45,684 nt of DNA from Enterococcus lacertideformus (GTDB lineage Bacteria; Bacillota; Bacilli; Lactobacillales; Enterococcaceae): contig JADAKE010000009.1 in the NCBI GenBank assembly GCA_015680865.1, positions 1 to 45,684 on the forward strand, read 5' to 3'. Below, one piece after another: positions 29,290 to 38,521 of this stretch. Made by a program: the position numbers and the translations under genes. Position 1 is the first letter of the stretch; the number at the start of each line of letters is the position of its first letter. Below the pieces are notes generated by a model, which searched no databases, was not told the DNA's origin, and saw only the letters and a program-made list of their open reading frames with translations.

Positions 29290-31052
29290 AACAAACACTT
29301 TCTTCTTTGAAACGACTGGCTCGATACATCAAGCCGTATCAGATAACCTTTTTATTCGTTATGCTATTTACTGTTTTTACTGTGATATTCAATGCAGCAT
29401 TGCCATATGTCGTGGGGTTGCCGACAACGGAAATTAGTCGGAACGTAGCAAATGGTGAGTCAATTAATTTTTCTTATATTTTTAATTGTTTAATTTGGAT
29501 TACCATCGTCGGTATTGGGTATTGTGCTTCTCAATTGCTTTCTGGTGTTTTGATGACAAATGTGGTCCAAAGTGCGATGCAAGATTTAAGAAGAGACATT
29601 GAAGAAAAAATCAATCGTTTACCTGTCTCTTATTTCGATAAAAATCAACAAGGAAATATTTTATCTCGGGTAACGAATGACGTTGATGCGGTTAGTGGTG
29701 CCCTTCAACAAGCATTTATTGGTGTAGTGAATGCAATTTTAGGAATTACGATGGCTGCTGCTATGATGTTTTACATCCAACCGCTCATGGCATTGATCTC
29801 AATGATCATGATACCTTCTTCCATTTGGATTTCCAAACGTGTAATCAATGCATCACAAAAATATTTTCAAGAAATGCAAAATTCATTAGGGGATTTAAAT
29901 GGTTACGTCCAAGAAAATATGACTGGTTTTAGTGTTTTAAAAGTTTATGGACGAGAACAGCAAACCTTTGAAGGCTTTAAAAAAGTCAACCATCGCCTAA
30001 AATATTTTGGGTTTAGAGCGGCGTTTATTTCAGGATTGATGATGCCTTTAGTTCAGCTAACTGCATATGCTACTTATATCGGTATGGCTGTTTTGGGAAG
30101 TTTTTATGTGATTACTGGCGTGATCGTTGTGGGGCAGTTACAAGCATTTATCCAATATATTTGGCAAATCAGCCAGCCAATGGGAAATATTACGCAATTG
30201 TCTTCTGTATTACAAAGCGCTTCTGCAGCGACTAGACGAGTATTTGAGATCTTAGATGAATCAGAAGAAAAAGAAAATAACGTAGATGTGGCTTTACCAT
30301 AGACGATTTTAGGGAACGTTTCCTTTGAACATGTCGATTTTGCTTATGATCCAAAAAAACCTTTGATACAAGATTTGAACTTTGAGGTAAAAGCAGGTCA
30401 AACAGTAGCTGTCGTAGGTCCGACTGGTGCAGGAAAAACGACATTGATCAACTTGTTGATGCGTTTTTATGATGCAAGTCATGGTGCGATAAAAATCGAT
30501 GGTATTGATACAAAAACAATGAGCCGTAGTGATGTACGTTCTTTATTTGGGATGGTTCTTCAAGATGCTTGGCTTTATGAAGGAACGATTGCTGATAATA
30601 TTCGTTTTGGAAAATTAGATGCAACTGATTATGAGGTAGTAGATGCAGCAAAAACTGCAAACGTGGATCACTTTATCCGCACGATGCCAGATGGTTATGA
30701 AATGGCGATCAATTCTGAAGGAGATAATATCTCATTAGGGCAAAAACAATTACTGACGATTGCCCGAGCAGTTGTTTCAGATCCTAAAATCTTGATACTT
30801 GATGAAGCAACTAGTTCTGTGGATACGCGTTTAGAAGCTTTGATCCAAAAAGCGATGGATCGTGTGATGGAAGGCCGGACAAGCTTCGTGATTGCCCATC
30901 GTTTATCAACAATTCGCGAAGCCGATCTGATTTTAGTCATGGATCAAGGACAAATTATCGAAAAAGGCACACATGAAAGTTTACTAGCTCAAGGCGGTTT
31001 TTATGAAAAATTATATAATAGTCAATTTGCAGAAGAAGTAGTTGAAGAATAA
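29286..31052 (+). pseudogene. efrB: Heterodimeric ABC exporter subunit, EfrB-like, with in-frame stop
   Basis: Read through, this is a 588-residue half-transporter. The membrane domain is intact to about residue 320, then TAG at 30300-30302 (codon 339) interrupts just before the ATPase domain. The same frame continues with Walker A GPTGAGKTT (about 377), signature ISLGQKQ and a canonical Walker B LILDEATSSVD. Because EfrA carries the degenerate site, this lost domain would hold the catalytic one, so the exporter is probably inactive. A downstream frame opens at TTG 30363 without a binding site and would give an isolated ATPase domain. A sequencing error is possible for a single base. Confidence 0.88.
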
Positions 31053-31440
31053 GCAGTTGAAGTACCCTCTTTCAAAAGAAATGTAGAAGCTTTATTTTTG
31101 GTGTTTTTAGTGGTTAGTGCCAGGCTAAATGTATCAATAAGAAGTGGAGTATCAGCAAGAATTTTTGAACAAATAAACTGCTGTAGCGAAAAAAGAAGTT
31201 GAGCGTTTAACAACGCAATGCATAAAGCTGGCTATATCGGTTCGATCAATATTTCTAAAGTAAATGAATAAAATAATAGATACCATATTAGAAAGCGCTT
31301 GTGATAGACACTCTCTAAACCAATTTGGGTTAACCACAATTTTAGTAGATGACAGCCTTTTTTGCTGATTTAGTTTTCGTATAAAAAGCAATAACCAATG
31401 TTTTCCTAAACTCTTTTTTGAAGAGAAGATCGGGGTTCTG
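31053..31440 (+). other. Gap after efrB with a possible coding remnant
   Basis: No intact gene. Around 31192-31271 two frames, shifted once, read EVERLTT and AMHKAGYIGSINISKVNE followed by a stop, which looks like the tail of a lost protein. I do not recognise it. No clear terminator is visible after efrB. Confidence 0.25.
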
Positions 31441-31478
31441 CTATAATTGGAATCAATTCAAAAAGAAGGAGTGGAAGA

Positions 31479-31967
31479 ATGAGTCAAAAATTTATTGCGC
31501 CCAATGCAACGGTAGTGGGGGATGTTGAATTGGCAGAAGAAGTGACTGTTTGGTATCAAGCGGTTATTCGTGGTGATAGCAATTGGATTAAGATTGGTGC
31601 AAGAACAAATATCCAAGACGGAACGATCATCCATGTGGATCATGATGAACCAGTCGATATTGCTGAAAATGTGACTGTTGGACATCAATGTATACTCCAT
31701 GGTTGCAAAATTGAAAAGGGTACGTTGATTGGTATGGGATCCACTATTTTGAATCATGCAGTGATCGGTGAAAATAGTCTGATCGGTGCAGGTTCGCTTG
31801 TAACTGAAGGCAAGATTATCCCGCCAAATGTCTTGGCTTTTGGTAGACAAGCAAAAGTCATTCGTCTGCTAACAGAAGCAGAAATTGAGAAAAATCACCA
31901 AAATATCCAGCATTACGTTGAAATGGGACAACGACATCAAGAAGGTCAGTTTAAAGAGCAACACTAA
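31479..31967 (+). CDS. Gamma-carbonic-anhydrase-like hexapeptide protein
   Basis: 162 residues of left-handed beta-helix with hexapeptide repeats, like YrdA/PaaY and gamma carbonic anhydrases. The three putative zinc histidines are in IIHVDHDEP and TVGHQCILHGCKI. Whether it hydrates CO2 or is an acyltransferase cannot be told from the sequence. The promoter is an extended -10, TGCTATAAT, ending at 31447, and GAAGGAG precedes ATG 31479. It converges on clpP. Confidence 0.9.
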   Translation: MSQKFIAPNATVVGDVELAEEVTVWYQAVIRGDSNWIKIGARTNIQDGTIIHVDHDEPVDIAENVTVGHQCILHGCKIEKGTLIGMGSTILNHAVIGENSLIGAGSLVTEGKIIPPNVLAFGRQAKVIRLLTEAEIEKNHQNIQHYVEMGQRHQEGQFKEQH

Positions 31968-31995
31968 GGAACTAAAGATTGGTTTAGAGTCAAAA

Positions 31996-32045
31996 AAATT
32001 GGACAATTCGCTACTTGTTTGAAGTAGTCGGATTGTACAATTTAG
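31996..32045. terminator. Bidirectional terminator between the hexapeptide gene and clpP
   Basis: AATTGGACAATTCGCTACTT pairs with AAGTAGTCGGATTGTACAATT around a short loop, in an A-rich/T-rich setting between convergent genes. Confidence 0.75.
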
Positions 32046-32055
32046 TTAAATACAT

Positions 32056-32649
32056 TTAGTTTAAAGAAGCACTGTTTTCCATCACTTCATCAATCAAACC
32101 ATATGCTTTGGCTTGTTCAGCAGTCATGTAATTATCACGGTCAGTATCTTTTTCGATCACTTCAAGAGGTTGTCCAGTGCGTTCTGCTAAAATTTTGTTC
32201 AAGCGTTCTCGTGTTTGCAAAATATGACGAGCAGCAATTTCGATTTCTGTTGCTTGTCCTTGGGCACCTCCAAGCGGTTGATGGATCATGATTTCAGCAT
32301 TTGGCAAAGCAAAACGTTTTCCTTTTTTACCAGCTGTCAGTAAGAAACTACCCATCGAAGCAGCCATACCCATAACAATTGTTTGGACATCTGCTTTAAC
32401 AAAGTTCATTGTATCGTAGATGGCCATGCCAGCTGTAACAGAACCACCAGGTGAGTTGATGTAGAGGTAGATATCTTTTTCAGAATCCTGTGCATCTAAG
32501 AAAAGTAATTGAGCGATAATCGAATTTGCTAGATCATCTGTTACTTGTCCGCTTAGCATGATGATACGATCTTTTAATAGTCGTGAGTAAATATCATAAG
32601 CTCTTTCACCACGAGAGGATTGTTCGATAACTGTAGGGATTAAATTCAT
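32056..32649 (-). CDS. clpP: ATP-dependent Clp protease proteolytic subunit
   Basis: A 197-residue serine protease forming the barrel that works with ClpC, ClpE and ClpX. The catalytic triad is exact: Ser98 in GMAASMGS, His123 in IMIHQPLGG and Asp172 in DTDRDNYM. The length is normal. The start has AAGGAGGA on the minus strand. A CtsR operator covers the promoter. Confidence 0.98.
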   Translation of the reverse strand: MNLIPTVIEQSSRGERAYDIYSRLLKDRIIMLSGQVTDDLANSIIAQLLFLDAQDSEKDIYLYINSPGGSVTAGMAIYDTMNFVKADVQTIVMGMAASMGSFLLTAGKKGKRFALPNAEIMIHQPLGGAQGQATEIEIAARHILQTRERLNKILAERTGQPLEVIEKDTDRDNYMTAEQAKAYGLIDEVMENSASLN

Positions 32650-32716
32650 AATAAAGTTCCTCCTTAATTTCTTTAGAAATAGTGTAACATAAAATTATTT
32701 CTTATACCTAAAAAGT

Positions 32717-32746
32717 AGTATACAATATTGGTCAATAAAGGTCAAA
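32717..32746 (-). promoter_or_regulatory. clpP promoter with CtsR operator
   Basis: On the minus strand TTGACC (32745-32740), 17 bases, TATACT (32722-32717). The plus strand reads GGTCAAT-AAA-GGTCAAA at 32730-32746, one mismatch from the CtsR consensus (A/G)GTCAAA-NAN-(A/G)GTCAAA, and overlaps the -35. Heat-shock control of clpP by CtsR is therefore likely. The site is 80 bases from the divergent gene. Confidence 0.9.
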
Positions 32747-32827
32747 TAAAAAACTTTTATAAAATAGTCCGATCTGGTTGGTTTGTGTTATGATAAAGTG
32801 GAAGAACACAGCAAGGAGGAACATTCA

Positions 32828-33355
32828 TTGGTAGTTGTTGTTATAGGTTTTATCGGCGTTTTATTAGGTGCTATTTTAGTCTATATCGGAATGGCTATCC
32901 AAATGCGCCATTTGGAAAATAAAGAACAACGTAGACGAGAATTGGAACTAAAAGTCAAAGAGATTGAAACGCTGAATCAATTAAATAAAAAAATCAATGA
33001 AATTTTACAAAAAAGAGCTACACTATTAGAAGAATATGTCAGTTTCGATGCGTTTGATGATTGCTATATCACAATTGATGACTTTGCTTATTTGCAATCC
33101 TTTTCAGCTCAAAACAGTTTCTATCTTCCGAATTATATTTTAGAAGAACTATTTAAGAATATTGCCCACCGAAAAGTTGTCCTTTCTCCTGATGAGACCA
33201 TGAAAATAGGAGGCTATGCTTATAAGGGTGGTCGAGTAATATTGGAAAATTTTGCAGATAATCTGACAGAAATGATTAATGAAAAAAAAATACAATTAAA
33301 AAACGTAACAAAACAACCGATCGGCTTTTTTTCAAAAGATGATGTTTGGCATTAA
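32828..33355 (+). CDS. Small membrane-anchored coiled-coil protein, unknown function
   Basis: 175 residues: one N-terminal transmembrane segment (VVVVIGFIGVLLGAILVYIG), a charged coiled coil (KEQRRRELELKVKEIETLNQLNKKINEIL), then a soluble domain of about 100 residues (YVSFDAFDDCYITIDDFAYLQ...) that I cannot assign. I chose TTG 32828, with GGAGG seven bases upstream, over the upstream frame at 32783, which would put charged residues before the membrane segment. It is divergent from clpP. Confidence 0.7.
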   Translation: MVVVVIGFIGVLLGAILVYIGMAIQMRHLENKEQRRRELELKVKEIETLNQLNKKINEILQKRATLLEEYVSFDAFDDCYITIDDFAYLQSFSAQNSFYLPNYILEELFKNIAHRKVVLSPDETMKIGGYAYKGGRVILENFADNLTEMINEKKIQLKNVTKQPIGFFSKDDVWH

Positions 33356-33622
33356 TTGCCATCTCATTTAAAGAGTCATTCATCTTCTGTTTTTTCTAGT
33401 CTATTTTAGATAATGCAACACTGGTACGATAACTTGTGAATCGAAGCTATAAGGCTATTCTTGCTGATACTACGATAATGAGGAGAATAGAAGCTAATAA
33501 GTAATCGCATATTTTAAAATGTGTTCTTGCGCTCTCGTTTTCCGATAATCCGATAAAGTCACAGGACTTCGTTGTAGCCTTTTTCCTATGGTACAATTTA
33601 TTGGAATGGAAGTGGTGATAAA

Positions 33623-33955
33623 ATGGTTCAGACTTTTGCACGTCGTGGAAGTACTGGCATCCATCCAGAAGATATATGCCTGCGTTTTCCTAAGAGGTTC
33701 ACATAGGTGCGGATAGCCTTTAATTAAATGTTCATTTAAGTATGTCACAAAAGAAAGTACATTTAGCTGAAAAAACTTCTTGGATAGAAGGGGTTCATCC
33801 AAACTGCGATTGGTACTTTGAGAATTTAACATCCACGAAGACATTCCCCAAAGCAATCAGGTGTTGGATGGTAAATGATGACTCACAGATGATACGCTAT
33901 TTCAATCAATAACTCAATAATCACAGACATTCCCCCAAGAAAGCATTTTGGATAA
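33623..33955 (+). pseudogene. Glycerophosphodiester phosphodiesterase remnant
   Basis: Only the two ends of a GDPD gene remain. The 5' end reads MVQTFARRGSTGIHPE, with the usual catalytic HRG changed to RRG. After a frame change it continues AFS-stop-EVHIGADSL-stop-LNVHLS. The 3' part reads AEKTSWIEGVHPN, then AIRCWMVNDDSQMIRYFNQ, and after another shift SIITDIPPRKHFG. These match the N-terminal and C-terminal blocks of the family, with roughly 450 bases missing between. The intact enzyme hydrolyses glycerophosphodiesters to glycerol-3-phosphate. In enterococci, as I recall, such a gene precedes miaA, which fits. Confidence 0.75.
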
Positions 33956-33982
33956 AACAAACAATGAAAAAGTAGGATGATA

Positions 33983-34909
33983 ATGGAAAAAGTATTAGTA
34001 ATCGTGGGACCCACAGCGGTGGGGAAAACAGCGCTCAGCATGGAATTAGCTAAAAAATTTCACGGCGAAATTATCAGCGGTGATTCGCTACAAGTATACA
34101 GGAAGTTAAATATCGGAACAGCTAAAATAAAAACATCAGAAATGGAAAGTGTCCCTCATCATTTGATTGACATCATCGAGCCGGATGAAAAGTATTCAGT
34201 AGCAGACTTTCAAAAAACTGGACGAAAATTAATCACAGAAATCAATGAACGTGGTCATTTGCCGATTATCGTTGGCGGAACGGGTTTGTATATTCAATCT
34301 TTGCTTTATGATTTTCAATTGGGCGCAAAAGAGGAGAACGTCACAGGAGTACGAAAAAAATATGTGGAATTAGCTGAAAGGCTCAGTAAAAAAGAACTTT
34401 GGGAGTACCTAGAAACAAGAGATCCGTTAGCAGCGGAAAAAATCCATTGGAACAACCAACGAAAAGTACTTAGAGCTTTAGAGGTGTTTGAATTGACTGG
34501 CTACAGCATCACGACACCGCAAGAAGAACCGGCACGACTTTATGATTATTGTATGATCGGTCTTAATACAGAAAGAGCTTTGTTATATCGGCGCATCAAT
34601 CAACGTGTAGATAGTATGTTAGAGGAAGGATTATTGGAAGAAGCACGTTTTGTTTATGAATTGGGTGAGGTCCAAGCGAGTCAAGGTATCGGGTATAAAG
34701 AATTTTACCCGTATTTTAAGGGGGAGGAATCTTTAGAAACCGTTGTGGATCAGTTGAAATTGAATTCAAGACGGTATGCAAAACGACAATTGACATGGTT
34801 TCGTAATCGTCTTGATGCACAGTGGTTTGATTTATTAGCAGAGTCCAGTAGTATGGAGCAAATTGATCAATTGATCAAAACTTGGTTGGAGGACAAAGAT
34901 GGCGAATGA
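33983..34909 (+). CDS. miaA: tRNA dimethylallyltransferase
   Basis: A 308-residue enzyme that adds a dimethylallyl group to A37 of tRNAs reading UNN codons. The P-loop GPTAVGKT (residues 8-15), SGDSLQVYRKLNIGTAK, DIIEPDEKYSVADF and IVGGTGLYIQSL are all present, and the C-terminal KRQLTWFRN is typical. ATG 33983 is preferred over 33977 because AGTAGG lies six bases before it. The end overlaps the hflX start by 11 bases. HWNN stands where many homologs have HPNN. Confidence 0.95.
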   Translation: MEKVLVIVGPTAVGKTALSMELAKKFHGEIISGDSLQVYRKLNIGTAKIKTSEMESVPHHLIDIIEPDEKYSVADFQKTGRKLITEINERGHLPIIVGGTGLYIQSLLYDFQLGAKEENVTGVRKKYVELAERLSKKELWEYLETRDPLAAEKIHWNNQRKVLRALEVFELTGYSITTPQEEPARLYDYCMIGLNTERALLYRRINQRVDSMLEEGLLEEARFVYELGEVQASQGIGYKEFYPYFKGEESLETVVDQLKLNSRRYAKRQLTWFRNRLDAQWFDLLAESSSMEQIDQLIKTWLEDKDGE

Positions 34910-36131
34910 AAAAGAAAAAGTGATCATTGTAGGCGTTGAAACACAACAGAATCAAAGGTATTTCACAGAGTCAATGGAATAATTAAGCAAGCTAACTAAT
35001 ACAGCTTCTGGGGAAGTGGTGTTTACGTTGACGCAAAAACGACCGCAAGTGGATCGTCAAACGATTATCGGTAAAGGTAAGCTACAAGAATTGATCCAAC
35101 AAGCAGATGCTCATGAAGCAGATCTGATTATCTTTAACCATGAAATGTCCCCGCAGCAGAGTCAGCTAGTCTCAGAAGCAATAGGAATCCCCATCATTGA
35201 TCGAGTTCAGTTGATTTTAGATATTTTTGCCATGAGAGCACGTTCTAAAGAAGGAAAATTGCAGGTAGAGCTAGCGCAATTAGAGTATCTTTTGCCACGC
35301 TTAGCTGGACAAGGAAAATCATTGTCTCGCTTAGGTGGTGGGATCGGGACGAGAGGTCCTGGGGAAACCAAACTGGAAACGGATCGACGTCATATACGTA
35401 ATAAAATATTAGGGGTAAAACGTGAATTGAAGGCTGTGGAAGCGCATCGAGCGAGAAATCGTCAAAAAAGACAGTCCAGTGAAATCTTTCAGATTGGTTT
35501 GGTCTGTTATACAAATGCGGGGAAGTCAACCATTCTTAATTTACTTACACAAGCGGATACGTATTCTAAAGATCAGTTATTTGCTACCTTGGATCCATTA
35601 ACAAAGAAATGGCGGTTTGCAGAAGGGTTTGAAATCACCGTCACCGATACAGTGGGATTTATTCAAGATCTCCCAACGCAATTAATCGATGCGTTCCATT
35701 CGACACTGGAAGAGAGTCAATCAATGGACCTATTGTTACATGTGGTTGATGCAAGTTCGCCAGATCTTATTTTACAAGAGCAGACTGTATTACAGTTGAT
35801 GACGGAACTAAAGATGGAAGAGATGCCTGTTCTAACAGTGTATAACAAAGCAGACCAAATTGATCCGGCCTTGTTTACACCTTCGCTCTTTCCCAATGTA
35901 TTGATTTCTGCGCAAAATACTGATGGAAAAGATAAGCTAGTACAAGTAATCAAACAACAGTTATTGGAATTGATGGAGCCGTACACTTTATTTGTGCCAA
36001 GTCGGGAGGGTCAAATGTTAAGTGCTTTACGAAGACAAACGTTCGTATTGGAAGAGCATTTTGTAGAAGAAAAAAATGGGTATGATGTAAAGGGATTTGC
36101 AAAGCCTACTTCTAAATGGCTGAAAAATTAA
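34899..36131 (+). pseudogene. hflX: GTPase HflX with early stop and altered P-loop
   Basis: Read through, 410 residues of HflX, a ribosome-associated GTPase that splits stalled ribosomes after heat stress. TAA at 34980-34982 is codon 28 (GAA-TAA, where GAA-GAA is likely). The frame then continues in HflX style: TQKRPQVDRQTIIGKGKL, the glycine-rich LGGGIGTRGPGETKLE, LFATLDPLTKKW, DTVGFIQDLP. The first P-loop glycine is also changed: VCYTNAGKST instead of VGYTNAGKST (TGT at 35505-35507). Re-initiation at GTG 35016, just after GGGGAAG, could give 371 residues lacking the N-terminus, but the P-loop change would still apply. Confidence 0.88.
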
Positions 36132-36329
36132 ATGATTTTTACTTCTTTCTTATTATTCGTATCATTATCCTTTTCACGTACTCTTTTTTAGAGAAAAAAA
36201 TTAGAAAGAGGTTGTGCTAGAAGTGTACAGCTCTACGACTTATTTCCACATCCATCCTAATCTTCTAAAGTTTAGATAATAATTTATCTTTTGGGGTTAG
36301 TACACGATAAGAGGTAAAGAGCAACATAG

Positions 36330-36460
36330 TGTGCATCAAGCAATAAGAACGAACAGAGAAAAACAGCTTCCCATATTTTTCATCTGTTTGGACTTATTGC
36401 CGTTGATGCGAGCGCTTGAATATCGCTTATTCGCTTTTAGGAATTTATGTAGACTATTGT
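36330..36460 (-). repeat. Dispersed repeat, family 2, copy 2
   Basis: This shares TGCATCAAGCAATAAGAA, AGAGAAAA, TATTTTT and TTATTCGCTTTTAGGAATTT.TGTAGAC with 24946-25100. It fills the middle of the 36132-36578 gap; the rest of the gap holds only the glnR promoter. Confidence 0.5.
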
Positions 36461-36491
36461 CCCATACTTTTTTATAAAAAAATGCCTTACA

Positions 36492-36545
36492 TGTTAGAAA
36501 ACCTAACATAAGTGGTTGACAGTAGTTTTTTTAATTTGGTATACT
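36492..36545 (+). promoter_or_regulatory. glnRA promoter with GlnR operator
   Basis: TGTTA-GAAAACC-TAACA at 36492-36508 matches the GlnR/TnrA consensus TGTNA-N7-TNACA exactly. The promoter TTGACA (36516-36521), 18 bases, TATACT (36540-36545) follows immediately. GlnR bound here would repress glnRA when nitrogen is plentiful. Confidence 0.92.
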
Positions 36546-36578
36546 TTAGCCAACTTGTTAAACGAAAGGGGACGTCTG

Positions 36579-36971
36579 ATGGGAGAAAAGGAATTGCGTC
36601 GTTCAATGTCTGTATTTCCAATTGGTACAGTGATGAAGTTGACTGATCTATCCGCACGACAAATTCGCTATTATGAAGAACAAGATTTTGTTCATCCTGA
36701 AAGAAGCGAAGGTAATCGACGAATGTATTCATTAAATGACATCGATTTATTGTTAGAGATCAAAGATTATCTTTCTGATGGGTTAAACATGGCTGGTATC
36801 AAACGAGTGCATGAAATGGCTCAAATGAAAAAACAGGAAGAAAAAAACAAGAAACCGCTAACTGACCATGACGTTCGCCAAATTTTTAGGGATGAAATAT
36901 TGGCACAAGGTGGGCTAAACGAAATTGGGCATTATCAGTCTCAAGGGATGCAAAGGCAATTCTTTGACTGA
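36579..36971 (+). CDS. glnR: Glutamine synthetase repressor GlnR (MerR family)
   Basis: A 130-residue MerR-type regulator. The winged helix has VMKLTDLSARQIRYYEEQDFVHPERSEGNRRMYSLNDIDLLLEIKDYL. The C-terminal tail through which glutamine synthetase controls DNA binding is present (HYQSQGMQRQFFD). ATG 36579 is chosen with GAAAGGGGA upstream; the frame reaching back to 36516 covers the -10 region. It is followed 30 bases later by glnA. Since feedback-inhibited GlnA normally activates GlnR, the glnA lesion should affect this control. Confidence 0.95.
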   Translation: MGEKELRRSMSVFPIGTVMKLTDLSARQIRYYEEQDFVHPERSEGNRRMYSLNDIDLLLEIKDYLSDGLNMAGIKRVHEMAQMKKQEEKNKKPLTDHDVRQIFRDEILAQGGLNEIGHYQSQGMQRQFFD

Positions 36972-37001
36972 ATGAGATAATCAAAAAGAAAGAGGGATAC
37001 C

Positions 37002-38249
37002 ATGGTAAAGAAACAGATAACAGGTGACGAAATTAAACGAATCATTGAAGAAGAGAACGTTCGATTTTTAAGATTGATGTTTACAGATATCTTAGGAACA
37101 ATTAAAAATGTTGAAGTACCCGTTAGTCAAATTGATAAAGTACTTGAAAACAAAATGATGTTTGATGGTTCGTCAATTGAAGGATTTGTTCGTATTGAAG
37201 AAAGTGACATGTATTTGTATCCTGATCTTTCAACATGGATGATCTTCCCCTGGGAAAGTGACCATGGCAAAGTTGCTCGTTTGATTTGTGATATTTACAA
37301 TCCAGATGGCACACCATTTGCCGGAGACCCACGTGGAAATTTAAAACGCATATTAAAAGATATGCGGGATCTTGGCTTCACTTCTTTAAATTTAGGACCA
37401 GAACCAGAATTTTTCTTATTTAAATTAATTGTGTTAGAATTGGAAAGTCTGGGATTTGAAGTAGAAGCTTCTCATCATGAAGTAGCTCCAGGGCAACATG
37501 AAATTGACTTTAAATATGCAGATGTTGTGGATGCTTGTGATAATATCCAAACATTTAAATTAGTTGTTAAAACAATTGCCCGTAAGCACGGTTTACATGC
37601 AACCTTCATGCCGAAACCGCTATTTGGAATCAATGGTTCAGGGATGCATTGCAATATGTCATTATTCAATGAAGAAGGAAATGTCTTTTATGATAAATAC
37701 GGGGCGTTGGAACTTAGTAAAACTGCTTATCATTTCTTAGGTGGCTTGCTGAAGCATGCACGTGCTTATACGGCAGTATGTAACCCAACTGTAAATTCTT
37801 ATAAACGCTTAGTTCCAGGATATGAAGCACCTGTATATGTTGCTTGGAGTGGTCGAAACCGTTCGCCATTAGTACGTGTACCAGAATCTCGCGGATTGTC
37901 TACACGTCTAGAATTGCGCTCTGTTGACCCATCTGCTAACCCATATTTAGCAATGGCTGTATTGTTACAAGCTGGTTTGTACGGCATCCGTAATGAGATC
38001 ACACCTCCAGCTGCTGTAGATCGTAATATTTATGTGATGAATGAAGAAGAGCGAGAAGAAGCAAATATCCAAGATCTACCATCAACTATTCACAATGCAA
38101 TCAAAGAATTAAGAAAAGATGAAGTAATGATCGATGCTCTAGGAACGCATATTTTCTCTAATTTTGTCGAAGCGAAACTTTTAGAATGGGCAGCTTTCAG
38201 ACAAACCGTTTCTGAATGGGAAAGAGAACAATACTTAGAATTATACTAG
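37002..38249 (+). CDS. glnA: Glutamine synthetase with an internal in-frame deletion
   Basis: A GlnA of the low-GC Gram-positive type, 415 residues instead of about 444. Sequence on both sides is normal: [32 protein letters not shown], then [28 protein letters not shown]. Between FKL and IVLELE (junction 37427/37428) family members carry about 31 more residues, including GGYFDLAPTD. That stretch is the loop whose tyrosine (Tyr179 in the Salmonella enzyme) closes over the ammonium/glutamate site. The frame is kept, so a protein may be made, but activity is doubtful. Metal and ATP motifs ([20 protein letters not shown]) remain. AGAGGGAT precedes ATG 37002. It is co-transcribed with glnR. Confidence 0.93.
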   Translation: MVKKQITGDEIKRIIEEENVRFLRLMFTDILGTIKNVEVPVSQIDKVLENKMMFDGSSIEGFVRIEESDMYLYPDLSTWMIFPWESDHGKVARLICDIYNPDGTPFAGDPRGNLKRILKDMRDLGFTSLNLGPEPEFFLFKLIVLELESLGFEVEASHHEVAPGQHEIDFKYADVVDACDNIQTFKLVVKTIARKHGLHATFMPKPLFGINGSGMHCNMSLFNEEGNVFYDKYGALELSKTAYHFLGGLLKHARAYTAVCNPTVNSYKRLVPGYEAPVYVAWSGRNRSPLVRVPESRGLSTRLELRSVDPSANPYLAMAVLLQAGLYGIRNEITPPAAVDRNIYVMNEEEREEANIQDLPSTIHNAIKELRKDEVMIDALGTHIFSNFVEAKLLEWAAFRQTVSEWEREQYLELY

Positions 38250-38345
38250 TCAACAGAAAACTGGTGTAATAAAACTTATAACAGTTAAAGCTGCATAAGA
38301 AAATATCGTTTGAAAAAATTTGCTTTATTTTATAGTAATAAAAAG

Positions 38346-38439
38346 AATAAGCCAAAATTTCTGAAAACAAGGAGTTATTACACACTAACATTAGTCCCTC
38401 AATTGTTAAGACTCAAGTTTCGTGAAATTTTGGCTTATT
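38346..38439. terminator. Long-loop inverted repeat after glnA
   Basis: AATAAGCCAAAATTTC (38346-38361) is the exact reverse complement of GAAATTTTGGCTTATT (38424-38439), separated by 62 bases and followed by TTTTTAG. It probably ends the glnRA transcript, but the loop is unusually long for a terminator. Confidence 0.5.
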
Positions 38440-38498
38440 TTTAGAGCAAACCCACTAGATACTCAGATACTGAATAGAAATTGTATAAAAAGAAAAAA

Positions 38499-38521
38499 CT
38501 CCTGAAAACATGTTTCAGGAG
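38499..38521 (-). terminator. Minus-strand terminator without a gene
   Basis: CTCCTGAAA / TTTCAGGAG with a five-base loop. On the minus strand it is followed by GTTTTTTCTTTTT, a good terminator for leftward transcription. No minus-strand gene is visible to its right, where the gap runs to the pyrG leader, so it may be a relic of a lost gene. Confidence 0.6.

Noticed and set aside
35016..36131. hflX as an intact shorter gene starting at GTG 35016
   Set aside because: The upstream 39 codons are in frame, conserved in style and coupled to miaA, so the stop is better seen as a lesion; re-initiation is only a possibility.
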